Shown here piece by piece: positions 33,252-43,900 of a DNA stretch of 64,000 nucleotides. The notes under the pieces are model-generated. The model saw only the letters and a list, made by a program, of their open reading frames with translations, was not told the origin of the DNA and did no database searches. Source of the stretch: JACSRF01 sp964504445 (GTDB taxonomy: Bacteria > Chloroflexota > Anaerolineae > Promineifilales > Promineifilaceae); the NCBI GenBank assembly GCA_964504445.1, contig CAZDEO010000019.1:8427-72426 (forward strand), read 5' to 3'. Every line of letters begins with the position of its first letter. Within the stretch, counting starts at the first letter, position 1. Position numbers and translations under genes: made by a program.

Positions 33252-35237
33252 TTATTGACTTGCTTGCAACACCGCCCGCATCCCCGCCAAATTCGCAAAC
33301 CAATCTTCACTGGTGTACTCTGGCAGCAGTATGGCAATCGCCGGAATGCGCTGGCTATCCAGCCAATTGGTGCCATCGCCGTTTAACTCCTGATTTGTGA
33401 GGTTCTCAAAATCAGCGACCTGATAACCGGCAGCTAGGCCATACGTTTGCGACAAAGAGGCCGACACCAGGCTGCGGCTGCCACATGCCCCCGGCGAAGA
33501 AAGGCCATTGGTCGCCCGGGCTTCCCAAAAAACCACGGCTACCGGATTTTGCTGCGCAATAAAATCCCGCATGGCCCGGGTTTCCGGTTCGGAAAACGGG
33601 CTGGGGCCGCCGCTGCCGGGCACCGTATTGCCCCGCCATTTGGCGTTTTGTGTCCAGTCACATTCCCAGTTGCGGTTGAGGTCCACGCTGTTGGCGTTCA
33701 GGCGTCCGCTCAGGTTGCCAGGATCATACGGGCTGTCTGGGTTGGCGTTGGGAATGATAAACAGCGTAACTGTATCCGGAATTTCCGATAAATTGATGGT
33801 GAAGTAATCTATAGCCCGCTCCGCCAGAGAAACGGTGGCCGGGGCAAAGCCCGCATGCAAACCACCAATGAAGATGACGACCTTCTGCCCAGAACCAAAG
33901 CGCACGGCTTCAAGGGCATTGCCGCGGACCGAACGGCCGATTTCCAAAGTTTCCGGGCCGCGATCTGGCGTGGCGGTGGCGGGCGGGGTTTCCGTAGGGA
34001 AGGGCGTGGTTGTTGCGGTTGGGGGTGGCAGGGGCGTCAGCGTGGGCAACGGCGTGAAGGTTGGGATAGCGGTGGCGGTTGGCTGCAGAGTGGACGTTAC
34101 CGCCCCAGCCACCCCCTCTTCGGGAACTGCGGTGGGTTGGTTGCGCGTGGGCAAGATTGTGGCCCCTTCACCATCGTTGTCCAAATCAATAAACTGCCAA
34201 AGGGCTAAACCAAGTAAAACGAGGAATACCGGAATGGCCACCCACCACCAGGGGAACGGCCGTTTCCTATGCTGACTTTCCCCGTTTGCTGCCGATCGCA
34301 GGACTCGGCCCTGGCTGATGGGCGTATTGCTGGCAGGCTGGGGCCGCCACACGCCGGAAGGAGACAAGTGCCCCCCTGCGCCTTCCGCTTCCAGCGCCTG
34401 ATCCGTGAAGGCCAGCAGCTCTACGGCCGTTTGAAAGCGCTGGTTGGGGTCTTTTTGCAGGCAAATATCCACCAACTGCTGCGTTTGAGAGGACAAATCA
34501 CGCCGCATTTGCCCCACGGGCACAGGCTGCTCATAAACATGGGCGTGCAGCACGACCATGGGTTCCTGGGCCGTAAAAGGAGGGTGCCCCACCAGCATCT
34601 CGTACAGCACCACCCCCAGAGAGTAAATGTCGCTACGCGCGTCAGTCGCCTGACCACGCGCCTGTTCCGGAGCCATGTAGTGGGGCGTGCCAATCAGCGA
34701 GCCGGTGCGGGTGATTTTGGGGCCGCTTTGCACGGCGGCAATGCCCAAATCCACTAAAACGGGCGTACCATCGGTGCGCAGCAAAATATTATTAGGCTTG
34801 ATGTCCCGGTGCACAATTCCGGCCTGGTGTGCTTCACTCAAGGCGTCAGCCATCTGGCGGATGATGGCTAGAGCCTGAGCCGTGGGCATAAGCTTGCCTT
34901 GCTGTCCCAAATCTCGCAACACATCCCGCAAAGAACCGCCATCGACAAACTGCATGGCAATGTACGGCCGTCCCTCTTGCGTCAGTCCAATGTTGTACAC
35001 CTGGATAATGTTAGGGTGGTGCAGTTGCGCCACGGTACGCGCTTCACGCCGGAAGCGGGCGACAAACTCCTCATCCGCCGCCAACGCAGCTAACATGACC
35101 TTGATAGCTACCGGGCGCTGCAGATCAACATCGTGGGCCAGGTACACGTCCGCCATGCCGCCCCGCGCAAGGTGTTGGCGAATGGCATATTGGCCGATTT
35201 GTTGACCAACCAGGTGCTGGGGGTCGGAATCATTCAT
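33252..35237 (-). CDS. Ser/Thr kinase (kinase 1) with degenerate M14-carboxypeptidase-like ectodomain
   Basis: A 661-residue receptor kinase. Cytoplasmic kinase domain at about residues 14-275: GxGxxG-like 'LARGGMADVYLA', catalytic Lys in 'VAIKVM', HRDIKPNN loop, DLG in place of DFG, and APE ('YMAPEQ'). A transmembrane helix at about 335-355 and a Thr/Pro linker follow. The ectodomain (about 425-655) resembles zinc carboxypeptidase M14: 'IGRSVRGNALEAVRFGSG', 'VDLNRNWECDW', 'PFSEPETRAMRDFI'. The metal motif HxxE reads HAGF and the later His region reads 'VVFWEARATN', so zinc binding is probably lost. Last gene of the array; ATG 35237 lies 4 bases after the stop of kinase 2. Confidence 0.85.
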   Translation of the reverse strand: MNDSDPQHLVGQQIGQYAIRQHLARGGMADVYLAHDVDLQRPVAIKVMLAALAADEEFVARFRREARTVAQLHHPNIIQVYNIGLTQEGRPYIAMQFVDGGSLRDVLRDLGQQGKLMPTAQALAIIRQMADALSEAHQAGIVHRDIKPNNILLRTDGTPVLVDLGIAAVQSGPKITRTGSLIGTPHYMAPEQARGQATDARSDIYSLGVVLYEMLVGHPPFTAQEPMVVLHAHVYEQPVPVGQMRRDLSSQTQQLVDICLQKDPNQRFQTAVELLAFTDQALEAEGAGGHLSPSGVWRPQPASNTPISQGRVLRSAANGESQHRKRPFPWWWVAIPVFLVLLGLALWQFIDLDNDGEGATILPTRNQPTAVPEEGVAGAVTSTLQPTATAIPTFTPLPTLTPLPPPTATTTPFPTETPPATATPDRGPETLEIGRSVRGNALEAVRFGSGQKVVIFIGGLHAGFAPATVSLAERAIDYFTINLSEIPDTVTLFIIPNANPDSPYDPGNLSGRLNANSVDLNRNWECDWTQNAKWRGNTVPGSGGPSPFSEPETRAMRDFIAQQNPVAVVFWEARATNGLSSPGACGSRSLVSASLSQTYGLAAGYQVADFENLTNQELNGDGTNWLDSQRIPAIAILLPEYTSEDWFANLAGMRAVLQASQ

Positions 35238-35241
35238 GAAG

Positions 35242-36921
35242 TTATTCGGCTCTAGCAACCCAACCTCCTGTCGTGGCAAATAAGACGTAATTTCTTGCCC
35301 CATTTTCATAAAAATAAAATATCAGCCCATTGCGGAAATCCTGCACGGCAAACTGGCTGGCATTGGCTTCTGCTTCCAGCGGATTGCCCAGGCGAGAACG
35401 CACGTCAGCATTGGTGTTCCAAAAATAGCCAAAGGCGCCTTTGAGCAAGGGGCTATCATAGTAACCTTGCGGCGCGGTATTTGCCGCAAAGGAGGCATAG
35501 GTGCTGTTGTCGTATAGAAAATAGACGCGGTCGGCGTCTTCCCGCCACACGGCCAGGCCATTCTGGTAACGCTGGTAGGCGGCATTAGGGCGATTTTCCT
35601 GGTTCAGGGGACAACCCAACTGCTGCTCGTATTGGGCATAGAGCGTGGTGCCCCAGCGGTCGCCAGGACCAAGCTGGCAAGCGGGAAGGACTTCCAGGGT
35701 TACAAGGGTGGGCGCAGGGGTAATTACCAAGATGACCCTGGTGGGCACGGCCGTTGCCGTGGCCGTGGGTTCCGGCGTGGGCGTGGGCGTGGGTGTGGAT
35801 GTGGGGCGAGGCGTATTGGTGGGTAGGGCTGCCTGTAGGGTAGAAGTCGCTACTGGGGCGTCGCCAGAAATGGTATCTTGTGTTGTAGACACGGCCGTTT
35901 CTGCTGCCAGGCGGTTACTAGCCACCGACGTAGCTAATGGCGCCTCCCCTGCGGCAATTGCCCGCAAACCCAGCCAACTCAGGAAAATGACCAGCATAAT
36001 GGCTGCCCCAGCCAACGCCCAACGGTACTGCGCCCAACCGGCAGCGGGCACGGCCGTTCTGGCGGGTGTCGCCTCGCCTTGTTCCTGGGCCAGTGCCAGA
36101 TCCAACTGCGCCAGCAATGCGACCATATCCGGAAAACGCCCTTCTGGCTCTTTGTGCAGGCACGTATTGACCAGATCCACCGTTGCCGGAGCCAGACCAG
36201 GCCGCACTTGCTCCAGTGGAGGTGGTGTAACGCGGAGATGCTGATCTAACACCGCCAGCCGATCTTGCCCGGAAAACGGCCGTTGCCCGGCCAACATCTC
36301 GTACAGCATCACGCCAAAAGCATACATGTCCGCACGGGCATCTAGCGCTTTGCCCCGCACCTGTTCCGGAGCCATGTAATAAGGTGTTCCCAACATCTGG
36401 CCCGTGCGCGTCAGCCGCGTGGCTTCAGTTACGGCTACAATCCCCAAATCAGCCACCACCAACGTACCATCTTCCCGCAGTAAAATATTGGACGGTTTCA
36501 GATCCCGGTGTACCATGCCGGCACGGTGAATGGCCTGCAGCGCCACCGCCACCTGACGCAGCAAATTAAGGACCTGGACCGGGGAAAACGGCCGTGCCTG
36601 CTGCGTTTCTCGCCGAATCAAATCTTCCAGGGAGCCACCCGCCATGTACTCCATAGCCAAGAAGGGACGGCCGTCGGGCATCTGCCCCACGTCAAACACC
36701 TGTACGACGTGGCGGTGCTGCAGCCGTGCCGCCGCCCGCGCCTCCCGTTGGAAACGCGCCCGAATTTCCGCGCTACGCATATACTGGGTCAACATCAATT
36801 TCAGGCAAATGTCCCGCCCCAGTTCCAGGTCGTGGGCCAGGTACACGTCGGCCATGCCGCCTCTGGCCAGGTGGCGCAAAATACGATAGCGTCCAACTTG
36901 TTGTCCCATCAATGTGTCCAT
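35242..36921 (-). CDS. Ser/Thr kinase (kinase 2) with LGFP-like repeat ectodomain
   Basis: A 559-residue receptor kinase. Kinase domain at about residues 10-270 with 'LARGGMADVYLAHD', 'HRDLKPSNILL', 'ADLGIVAV' (DLG form) and 'YYMAPEQ'. Transmembrane helix at about 300-322, Thr/Pro-rich stalk, then an ectodomain (about 415-559) with repeated motifs: 'LGCPLNQENRPNAAYQRYQNGLAVWRED', 'KGAFGYFWNTNADVRSRLGNPLEAEANASQFAVQDFRNGLIFYFYENG'. These resemble the LGFP-like 'LGxP...QxFxxGxxxW' repeats common in secreted Chloroflexota and Actinobacteria proteins, which are thought to bind cell-wall glycans. ATG 36921 precedes 'MGQQVGRYRIL'. Confidence 0.87.
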   Translation of the reverse strand: MDTLMGQQVGRYRILRHLARGGMADVYLAHDLELGRDICLKLMLTQYMRSAEIRARFQREARAAARLQHRHVVQVFDVGQMPDGRPFLAMEYMAGGSLEDLIRRETQQARPFSPVQVLNLLRQVAVALQAIHRAGMVHRDLKPSNILLREDGTLVVADLGIVAVTEATRLTRTGQMLGTPYYMAPEQVRGKALDARADMYAFGVMLYEMLAGQRPFSGQDRLAVLDQHLRVTPPPLEQVRPGLAPATVDLVNTCLHKEPEGRFPDMVALLAQLDLALAQEQGEATPARTAVPAAGWAQYRWALAGAAIMLVIFLSWLGLRAIAAGEAPLATSVASNRLAAETAVSTTQDTISGDAPVATSTLQAALPTNTPRPTSTPTPTPTPEPTATATAVPTRVILVITPAPTLVTLEVLPACQLGPGDRWGTTLYAQYEQQLGCPLNQENRPNAAYQRYQNGLAVWREDADRVYFLYDNSTYASFAANTAPQGYYDSPLLKGAFGYFWNTNADVRSRLGNPLEAEANASQFAVQDFRNGLIFYFYENGARNYVLFATTGGWVARAE

Positions 36922-36972
36922 TTTACCGTCCCCCGCGCGGCTGGTAATCGGGAATGCCGTTACAGGTTAATT

Positions 36973-36998
36973 GCGTCACCCCTGGGCCATCGTGACGC
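36973..36998. other. stem-loop upstream of kinase 2
   Basis: GCGTCAC (36973-36979) and GTGACGC (36992-36998) make a 7-bp perfect stem with a 12-base loop in the 144-bp gap between kinases 3 and 2, one of the longest gaps of the array. A second small inverted repeat ATCAC-N6-GTGAT lies at 37016-37031. Possible internal promoter control or processing site. Confidence 0.35.
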
Positions 36999-37065
36999 GG
37001 CAAACAAATCTCTCTATCACGGTGCAGTGATGGTCTAGTTGCTGACCGGTGAGTTTGTCGAACAT

Positions 37066-38865
37066 TTAGTTGAGACCGTCAAAGTAAACGGCCGTGACCT
37101 CATCAACTATCACTTGCCCACTTTTTGCCATAAATGCAAATCTCCATCTGGCATCAGCCAGATCCCTATCCGCAACATAAATACTGCTAAATTCATATTG
37201 GTGAACAGCAAAAGAATCTGGCTCATCTTTCGGCCAAACGCGCAAAATCAGGGAACCGTCGTTATCGATGCCCAGAAAAACATAGTACCAGGAATGGGGC
37301 CTCCAAGACAGATCAGAGCCTGTCTGAAATTCTTGACCATTTGGCATATAACCCACCACTCTTTCAGGGTATAGGGTGTAAGGGTCAATTGACAACCCAT
37401 AACCAAGATAGCTAGTTGAATTGACATCACCATCAAACAGGAAAATACGCGCCTCTGTGCCCACAGCATACTTAAACAAGCAAAGCACACCCTGACCACC
37501 CGTAAAAACTCTTTGCCACTGGAGGCTTGATTGCCAACCACCAGTTCCCTGAATGGATGCTTCCCCATCAGCTAGAGAGACATGCAATGGTGAAGAACGA
37601 AGCCAATACTCAGGCATTGAGTTGAAAGAAATAGGTGCGCTAAACTGGGGAGACACCAGAACTCCCTCCCATATCTCATGACCCTGACCTGAAACTCCCC
37701 CCTGCTCTTGTTTTAGGACTGCTACAGCAAAAGGACTCTGAACAGTTTCCTGACCATCCCTATTCCTCAGCACGATCGCGGCAATCACCCCAGCAGCAAT
37801 TAAGAAAATTACTCCAATAGCCCAGGCCCTTTGTTTGTGAAACACTGTTCTGGGTTTCTTATCTGCTGGCATTGTGGGCATGTCGAGTACAAAGCTGTTG
37901 TCTACCTGAAACGCAGTTCTTTCATGCGTCGTTTGCACGATAGTTGCCCCATTGTCTATCTCATGCAGAATCGCATTCTCCACAACTGTACGATCCGAAG
38001 GAAGATTTTGCCGATCTGTTTGGGGCTGTAACTGCGGAGTCACGGGGGTTTCTGGCAAAGAGACGGCCGTTTCCAATGCCCGCATGAAATCAACGGCCGT
38101 GGCAAAGCGATCATCTGGTTCTTTGGCCAGGCCTCGCATCAAGACCTCATCTACAGCCTGTGGCAGTTCGGGGTTTCCCTCTAAAATATGCGGAACCGGC
38201 TCCAACACGTGCTTGAAAGCTTGCCCCATGGGTGTTTCCGCTTCGTAAGGCTGCCGCCCGGTCAGCATTTCAAAGACGATGACGGCCAGGGTGTAAATAT
38301 CGGAACGGCCGTCCAGCTTTTGCCCTTTCACCTGTTCCGGGCTCATATAAGCAGGCGTGCCAATAATGCTGCTGCCGGTAATCGTCGCCGTAGCCTCGGC
38401 CAGCTTGGCAATGCCAAAATCCGCCAGGTAAGGATCGCCATACTGGTCGAACAAAATGTTCCCCGGCTTCAAGTCGCGGTGAATTACCCCCTGGCTGTGA
38501 GCACGATCCAGAGCATGGGCAATACGCATTAAAATTTCTGCTACCTTGTTTGGGGACAAAGAGCCTTGTTGCAGTAAATCAGCCAGCGATCCACCCGGCA
38601 TGTAGCGCATGACCAGATATGGCTGTTCCTCTTCTTCGCCAAAATCATGTACAGGCACAATAGCCGGATGTTCTAAATTGGCGATAACCTGCGCCTCTCG
38701 CTCAAAACGGGCGCGAAAAGTGGGATCATGGGTAAACTGCCGCGGCAGCACCTTGATGGCTACCTGGCGATTGAAACGGGGATCATGGGCCAGGTAAACG
38801 GTAGCCATACCGCCACGGCCTATTTCTTTTAAGATTTCGTAACGACCAAAATTTTTTTCGACCAC
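37066..38865 (-). CDS. Ser/Thr kinase (kinase 3) with unrecognised beta-rich ectodomain
   Basis: A 599-residue receptor kinase, of the second subfamily in the array: 'IGRGGMATVYLAHDPRFNRQVAIKVL', 'HRDLKPGNILF', canonical DFG ('ADFGIAKL'), 'TPAYMSPEQ'. The start is inferred as GTG 38865 with AGGACAGGG upstream, because the frame open to 38970 overlaps kinase 4. Transmembrane helix at about 350-372. The ectodomain (about 395-599) has a beta-rich pattern ('PLHVSLADGEASIQGTGGW', 'GQGVLCLFKYAVGTEARIFLFDG', 'HSWYYVFLGIDNDGSLILRVW') like a concanavalin/LamG jelly roll, without a sure assignment. The ectodomain DNA looks AT-richer than the kinase part. Confidence 0.83.
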   Translation of the reverse strand: MVEKNFGRYEILKEIGRGGMATVYLAHDPRFNRQVAIKVLPRQFTHDPTFRARFEREAQVIANLEHPAIVPVHDFGEEEEQPYLVMRYMPGGSLADLLQQGSLSPNKVAEILMRIAHALDRAHSQGVIHRDLKPGNILFDQYGDPYLADFGIAKLAEATATITGSSIIGTPAYMSPEQVKGQKLDGRSDIYTLAVIVFEMLTGRQPYEAETPMGQAFKHVLEPVPHILEGNPELPQAVDEVLMRGLAKEPDDRFATAVDFMRALETAVSLPETPVTPQLQPQTDRQNLPSDRTVVENAILHEIDNGATIVQTTHERTAFQVDNSFVLDMPTMPADKKPRTVFHKQRAWAIGVIFLIAAGVIAAIVLRNRDGQETVQSPFAVAVLKQEQGGVSGQGHEIWEGVLVSPQFSAPISFNSMPEYWLRSSPLHVSLADGEASIQGTGGWQSSLQWQRVFTGGQGVLCLFKYAVGTEARIFLFDGDVNSTSYLGYGLSIDPYTLYPERVVGYMPNGQEFQTGSDLSWRPHSWYYVFLGIDNDGSLILRVWPKDEPDSFAVHQYEFSSIYVADRDLADARWRFAFMAKSGQVIVDEVTAVYFDGLN

Positions 38866-38884
38866 AACTGCCCTGTCCTTTTCG

Positions 38885-40933
38885 CTAGTTGAACTTATAA
38901 GCTGTTTGCCAGGTCTGGCGTACATCGTTGCTGCGGCGAGACATGACCACCACCCAACGGCCGTCCCCATAAGCCAGGCTCGTTACGTCAAAGCCCTCAC
39001 GCCACTTTTCTTCGATAAATTCCTTGGGAAAATTGGGGGCTACATGCCAGGTTTGAAAATCGGCATCCTCGCTGTAGCTGTAGGACATCACCACCGCCCA
39101 ACGGCCGTCCCCATAAGCCAGGCTGGTCACGTCAAAACCTTCGTGCCACTTGGTTTCGATAAACTCTCTAGGAAATTCCGGGCTAGCGTGCCAGGTCTGA
39201 ACATCCTCCCCGACACTGCGCGACATCACCACTGCCCAACGGCCGTCGCCATAGACCAGGTTGGTCACGCCAAAGCCCTCACGCCACTTCTGCTCAATAA
39301 ATACTGCGGGGAATTCCGGATCAACGTGCCAGGTCTGAAAATCGGCCGCTGCGTTACGCGTCATCATCACCACCCAACGGCCGTCGCCATAAGCCAGATT
39401 GGTTACGTCAAAACCGCTCTCCCAGCGCTCCTCAATAAATTCTCGGGGAAAGTTCAGATTAGCGTGCCAGGTTTGCGTGCCGGCGCCAGGCTCTTGCGAC
39501 ATGACCACCGCCCAAACGCCATTGCCATAGGTCAGGTCTGTGGCATCAAAGCCCTGCGCCCAATGCTCTTCGATAAACGCCTTCAAAACAACGCTACCCG
39601 ACCCTCCTCCAGCGGCTAGTGCGGGCTGTTCACCCGGCCCTGGGTTATTCCTCGTCCCTAACCAAACACCCCCCCCAACGGCCGTAAGCACTGCCAAAGC
39701 CACGACGGCCCACATCCATCCGCCAATGGGGCGAGTCACCTGCGGCTTTTCCACTTCTACAGGGGATGGCGTCACCAGCGAACGAGGCGCCAACGGGCCG
39801 ATCCCGGCAATTTCCCCTGACTCTTGCTCAACAATAAATACTTCGTCCTCCACCACGGTTGCTTCCCAAAGATCTGGTGGCGGCGAAGGTTGTTGACCCG
39901 TATCTACCAGGGTGGTTTCGCCTCTGTAAGCTGGTGGCGTTTCGGGTTCAGGCATAACTTCCGTAGGCTCTAATCGGTTTACGGGAGGGGCTGATTGCGC
40001 AGAAACGGCCGTTTCCCCCTTATCCTCTTCCGCAGCCAAGCGACCGTCCTCTTCTCGCACCGCTTCCTGCTGCACCTGCTGCACCACTTCTGGTGGCAGC
40101 ACCGCCTCTTGGGTGGGTAAATCCCTCTGCACCAGGCCTACCAAAGCTTCCGCCATCTGGCTGGCTGTGCTAAACCGCTCATCCCGGTTCTTGGCCATAG
40201 CGTGAGAAATCACCCTGTCGCAGTTTGGCGGCAAGTCAGGCCGGTACGCGGAAACCAGCGGAATAGGAGACAAAATGTGGGCAACTAACTGCTTGGCTGG
40301 GGTATTGGCCTCAAAAGGCAGCCGCCCGGTAAGCATTTGGAAGAGAATAATACCCAGCGCATACACGTCGGAACGGCCGTCAATGGTCAAATTGCCCTGC
40401 GCCTGTTCCGGACTCATGTAGGCTGGCGTGCCAATTATCGCCGTGCCCGTCAGAGTCGCCGTCGCCTCCGCCAGCTTAGCAATGCCAAAATCCGACAAAA
40501 AAGCATTGTCCCGGTCATCAAACAAGATATTGCCCGGCTTCAGGTCACGATGCACCACACCCCGGCTATGGGAATAATCCAGCGCATCTCCCAACCGGCG
40601 CAGCACGTCTACCACCTGCGGCAGCGGCAGCGCCCCCTGCTGCAAGCGCTCTGTCAACGATCCACCAGACATATAGCGCATCACTAAAAATGGCTGACCA
40701 TCAACTTCACCAAAATCATAAACTGGCACAATAGCCGTGTGTTCCAGCCGGGCAATGGTGCGCGCCTCGCGGTTAAACCGTTCCAAAAAAGTATAATCGT
40801 GGAGAAATTGGCGGGGCAACACCTTTAGCGCCACCTGGCGGTCAAAGCGGGGATCATGAGCCAAGTAAACGGTAGCCATCCCTCCGCGCCCCAACTCTCG
40901 CACAATCTGGTAACGGTCAATTTTCTCACTCAT
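38885..40933 (-). CDS. Ser/Thr kinase (kinase 4) with five tandem 48-residue ectodomain repeats
   Basis: A 682-residue receptor kinase closely related to kinase 3 ('LGRGGMATVYLAHDPRFDRQVALKVL', 'HRDLKPGNILF', 'SDFGIAKL'). A long acidic, Pro-rich linker precedes the transmembrane helix (about residue 405-425). The ectodomain (about 440-682) is five near-identical repeats of about 48 residues of the form 'FIEEKWREGFDVTSLAYGDGRWVVVMS...TWH..P.FP'. The Tyr-Gly-Asp-Gly-x-Trp core and flanking strands resemble DUF7477-like repeats and probably build a small beta-propeller or solenoid. The first repeat is most divergent. At DNA level YGDGR is repeatedly written with ACGGCCGT. Confidence 0.87.
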   Translation of the reverse strand: MSEKIDRYQIVRELGRGGMATVYLAHDPRFDRQVALKVLPRQFLHDYTFLERFNREARTIARLEHTAIVPVYDFGEVDGQPFLVMRYMSGGSLTERLQQGALPLPQVVDVLRRLGDALDYSHSRGVVHRDLKPGNILFDDRDNAFLSDFGIAKLAEATATLTGTAIIGTPAYMSPEQAQGNLTIDGRSDVYALGIILFQMLTGRLPFEANTPAKQLVAHILSPIPLVSAYRPDLPPNCDRVISHAMAKNRDERFSTASQMAEALVGLVQRDLPTQEAVLPPEVVQQVQQEAVREEDGRLAAEEDKGETAVSAQSAPPVNRLEPTEVMPEPETPPAYRGETTLVDTGQQPSPPPDLWEATVVEDEVFIVEQESGEIAGIGPLAPRSLVTPSPVEVEKPQVTRPIGGWMWAVVALAVLTAVGGGVWLGTRNNPGPGEQPALAAGGGSGSVVLKAFIEEHWAQGFDATDLTYGNGVWAVVMSQEPGAGTQTWHANLNFPREFIEERWESGFDVTNLAYGDGRWVVMMTRNAAADFQTWHVDPEFPAVFIEQKWREGFGVTNLVYGDGRWAVVMSRSVGEDVQTWHASPEFPREFIETKWHEGFDVTSLAYGDGRWAVVMSYSYSEDADFQTWHVAPNFPKEFIEEKWREGFDVTSLAYGDGRWVVVMSRRSNDVRQTWQTAYKFN

Positions 40934-40950
40934 TTCTTCACCTGTAGCCG

Positions 40951-43900
40951 TTAATCGCTAAAATACAGAGTTATTAAATCAGAAATATCAACGGCCGTGC
41001 TGGCCTGCACCGCCGCAAAAAAATCTTCTCGGGTTGCAAATTGCAGCCCATTTTGCTGGTAATAGGTGCGTAAAAAACTGCGGAACGCCGCGTCACCCAT
41101 CCGCTGACGCAAATCAAACAAAAAGTAAGCCGCCTGCCCATACATGTTATGCACAAAAGCCTCACTGGTGGTGTAATCATAAATAGTCACATCCACCGGC
41201 CCAGAAGGTTCCCAACGGGCCACCCGGTACCACCACCACCAATCCACCAGAGCAGGATAATACCGCTCGTAAAACAGCAATTCACTCATCATCGCCAGCG
41301 ATTCATCCAACCACGGCTCAATGACCTGGTTATTACCCACGCTGCCATACCACCACTGATGGGCTACCTCGTGGGCGGTAATAGCCACCAGCAAGGATTC
41401 GGCCGTACCCTCATAGGCGTCAAAGGCAAAGCCGCTCAGCGACACAACCGCCGAATACTCCATCGCCGTCAGGAAGCCATTCTCCGCCAGCACAAACTCA
41501 TCATAAGGGTATGGGCCATACAGGTCACTGAATAAAGTTAGGGCCTGCTCCACCGTTTGCACCAACACCGGCCCCACATTCTGATAGCCGCTGGTCACAT
41601 ACACCTGCACGGGAATGCCCCCCGCGCTGCCCTCAAAGCGCACATAGTCCGGGCTGGCTAAAAAGGCAAAAGCTCGCGCCTGCGCCAATTGATAGCGTGC
41701 CCCTCCTTCTGCCGTAGTGCCCGCAAACCCTGGCGCAGCAATGACCACATCGGGCGCGGTGTTAATGCGCACGTCAAAATCCGCTAGGCGGCTGATAACC
41801 GGGTCACCCACAGGCCAATATTGCCAGGTTTGCCAGCCCTCACCAGACACGTAGGGAATGAGAACCGGATACCAATCGCCCATCTGGATCAGGTTTGGCC
41901 CCCAACCAGCGTTTCCTTCCGGTCCCCACCCTACCGGATCCAACCGGGGCAGAAACAGTGTGTAATCAAAGGTAACGGCTACCGTCTCCCCAGGAACCAC
42001 CAAGCGCGGTAAGGGTACGCGCAGCATGGTGGTTTCGCGGGTTGGCGCTACAGGGAAGGCTTCACCACCTAACAATACAGAAATATCGCGCATACTCAGC
42101 ATGTTTCCCCAATAAGCAGGCGCGGCGTGGAAGACGACTTCCGCCCATTCATCGTCGCTGTCGTTGGCAAAAATGACGGTTTGGGACACCACGGCCGTAT
42201 GCCCCCGATAATCCAAATTCACCGCCAGATCATAAAAGGGCAAATCGCCCGCTACCAGGACTGGGCCGCCACCAGGTTCCACCACCGTCTCCGGAAAATC
42301 GGTGAGACGAACCACCCCGCCATCCTCTCCCTGCCGGAGGTGCGGCTGGCCGTTAGCGGCAACGGCCGTTAACCACAGTTCCGGTTCCAGCAACCCTTCG
42401 CCTTCAATGGCTACGCGCACAATGGCCGCGTCTCCGGCCATTGTGTTGCCCAGGCCAAAAGCAACCAGGCCATCGTTGTACAGCTCTGTACGCAGCACCT
42501 GGTCGGCACCATAGCCCAGCACCAGAGCAGCCCCCGCGTCAACGGCCGTGGCCGCCAGCGCCGCCTGCGCCTGGCTCACCCGCTGCTGCCCAGCTGCCGT
42601 ATGCAGCGCCACCACCACCACCTCAGCCTGGGCGCGGGCCTGGGTTACGGCCGTGGTGATGGTTTGCGCGTCAGCCGGCGCCACGCCATAGCTTTCAGCC
42701 GTGGCATACCAGCTTGCCGGAGCCGCGTTGGTAAAAGCCAAAAAAGCTACCCGCCGCCCCTCGGTGCCAAAAATAACCGGCGTTGTAGCTGCCGCCAGGT
42801 TGGCGCCCACGCCAGTAAAGGACATATTCCGCACATTTAAGGCCTCCAGCGTGTTATTCAGCCCGGCAAGACCATAGTCCAACACGTGGTCATTAGCCAG
42901 CAGGGCCACATCCACCCCAGTTAGCAAGTCCAATAAAGCAGGGTCAGCACGGCGCAAGTCCGTTTTGGCTGCCGGTTCGCCTTGTAAAGTTAGCGCCATT
43001 TCTAGATTGAAAACGACAAGGCTGGCTGGATCTAGCACAGGACGCAACCCGGCCAGCAAATAATGAGCGCCAAACTGGTAACGGCCGTTGGCCATCTGGC
43101 TGGTCAAAGTCACGTCACCCAAAGCAAGCAGCGTCATCTGCTCCCCGCCAACCAGATTGGCTGGCGGAGTGATCAAGGTTGCGGGGCGCGCAGGGGCAGG
43201 ATCAGTCGTAGCTGTGCCCACCCCCAGGGTATCCAGCAAATAGAGGGCGCTGCCCGCCTGGGCTACTAGCTCGGGACGGGGGCTGGCTTCGCTTTGGTCC
43301 ATGTCGCGCAGGCGCAGAGCGGTAACCGGGCCGCGAGTGGTAAATTCGCCACGAAACGCGCCGCCGTTGTCTAGGGCCACAACACGGCCGTCTGCACTGC
43401 CAAGAAGCACGTCAGCACGGCCGTCTTCGTCCACGTCCCCCACGGTCAGCGCTCCCACGCCACCTTCGGCAAAGCGGCTGCGCCACAGGGCACGGCCGTC
43501 ATTGGCAAAAGCGGTCACGATACCGGCGCCGTCTCCGGCCAATAGCTCTGCCACGCCATCGCCATCCAGGTCAGCGGCAACTAGAGAGAGTACCGGGCCA
43601 TCCAGCGTTTGCTGCCACAGCGGGCTGCCGGTGCTGGAGAGGGCTACCACATTCCCGGCAGCGGTGCCCACCACCACCTCCGCCGCGCCATCGCCATTAA
43701 AGTCAGGGGTGGCCAGGGGCTGGATGGCATGGCCAACTTCCGCCTGCCAGAGCACATCACCTGTGGCTGATAGGGTCGTCACCAGGCCCGCGCTGGTCGC
43801 GGCAACGATGTCCCCACGGCCGTCAGCGTTGACGTCTGCCTGGGCCAGGGTGGTGATGGGGTTATCACTGAGCTTGATGCGCCACTGCTCCTGGCCGTCG

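Noticed and set aside
33835..34275. Plus-strand Gly/Val-rich frame opposite kinase 1 stalk
   Set aside because: Reverse complement of Thr/Pro codons; similar frames occur opposite every Thr/Pro stalk in the array.
38900..39610. Possible CRISPR-like array from regularly spaced repeats
   Set aside because: The periodic units are about 144 bp and translate in frame into five 48-residue protein repeats; they are not short repeats with unique spacers.
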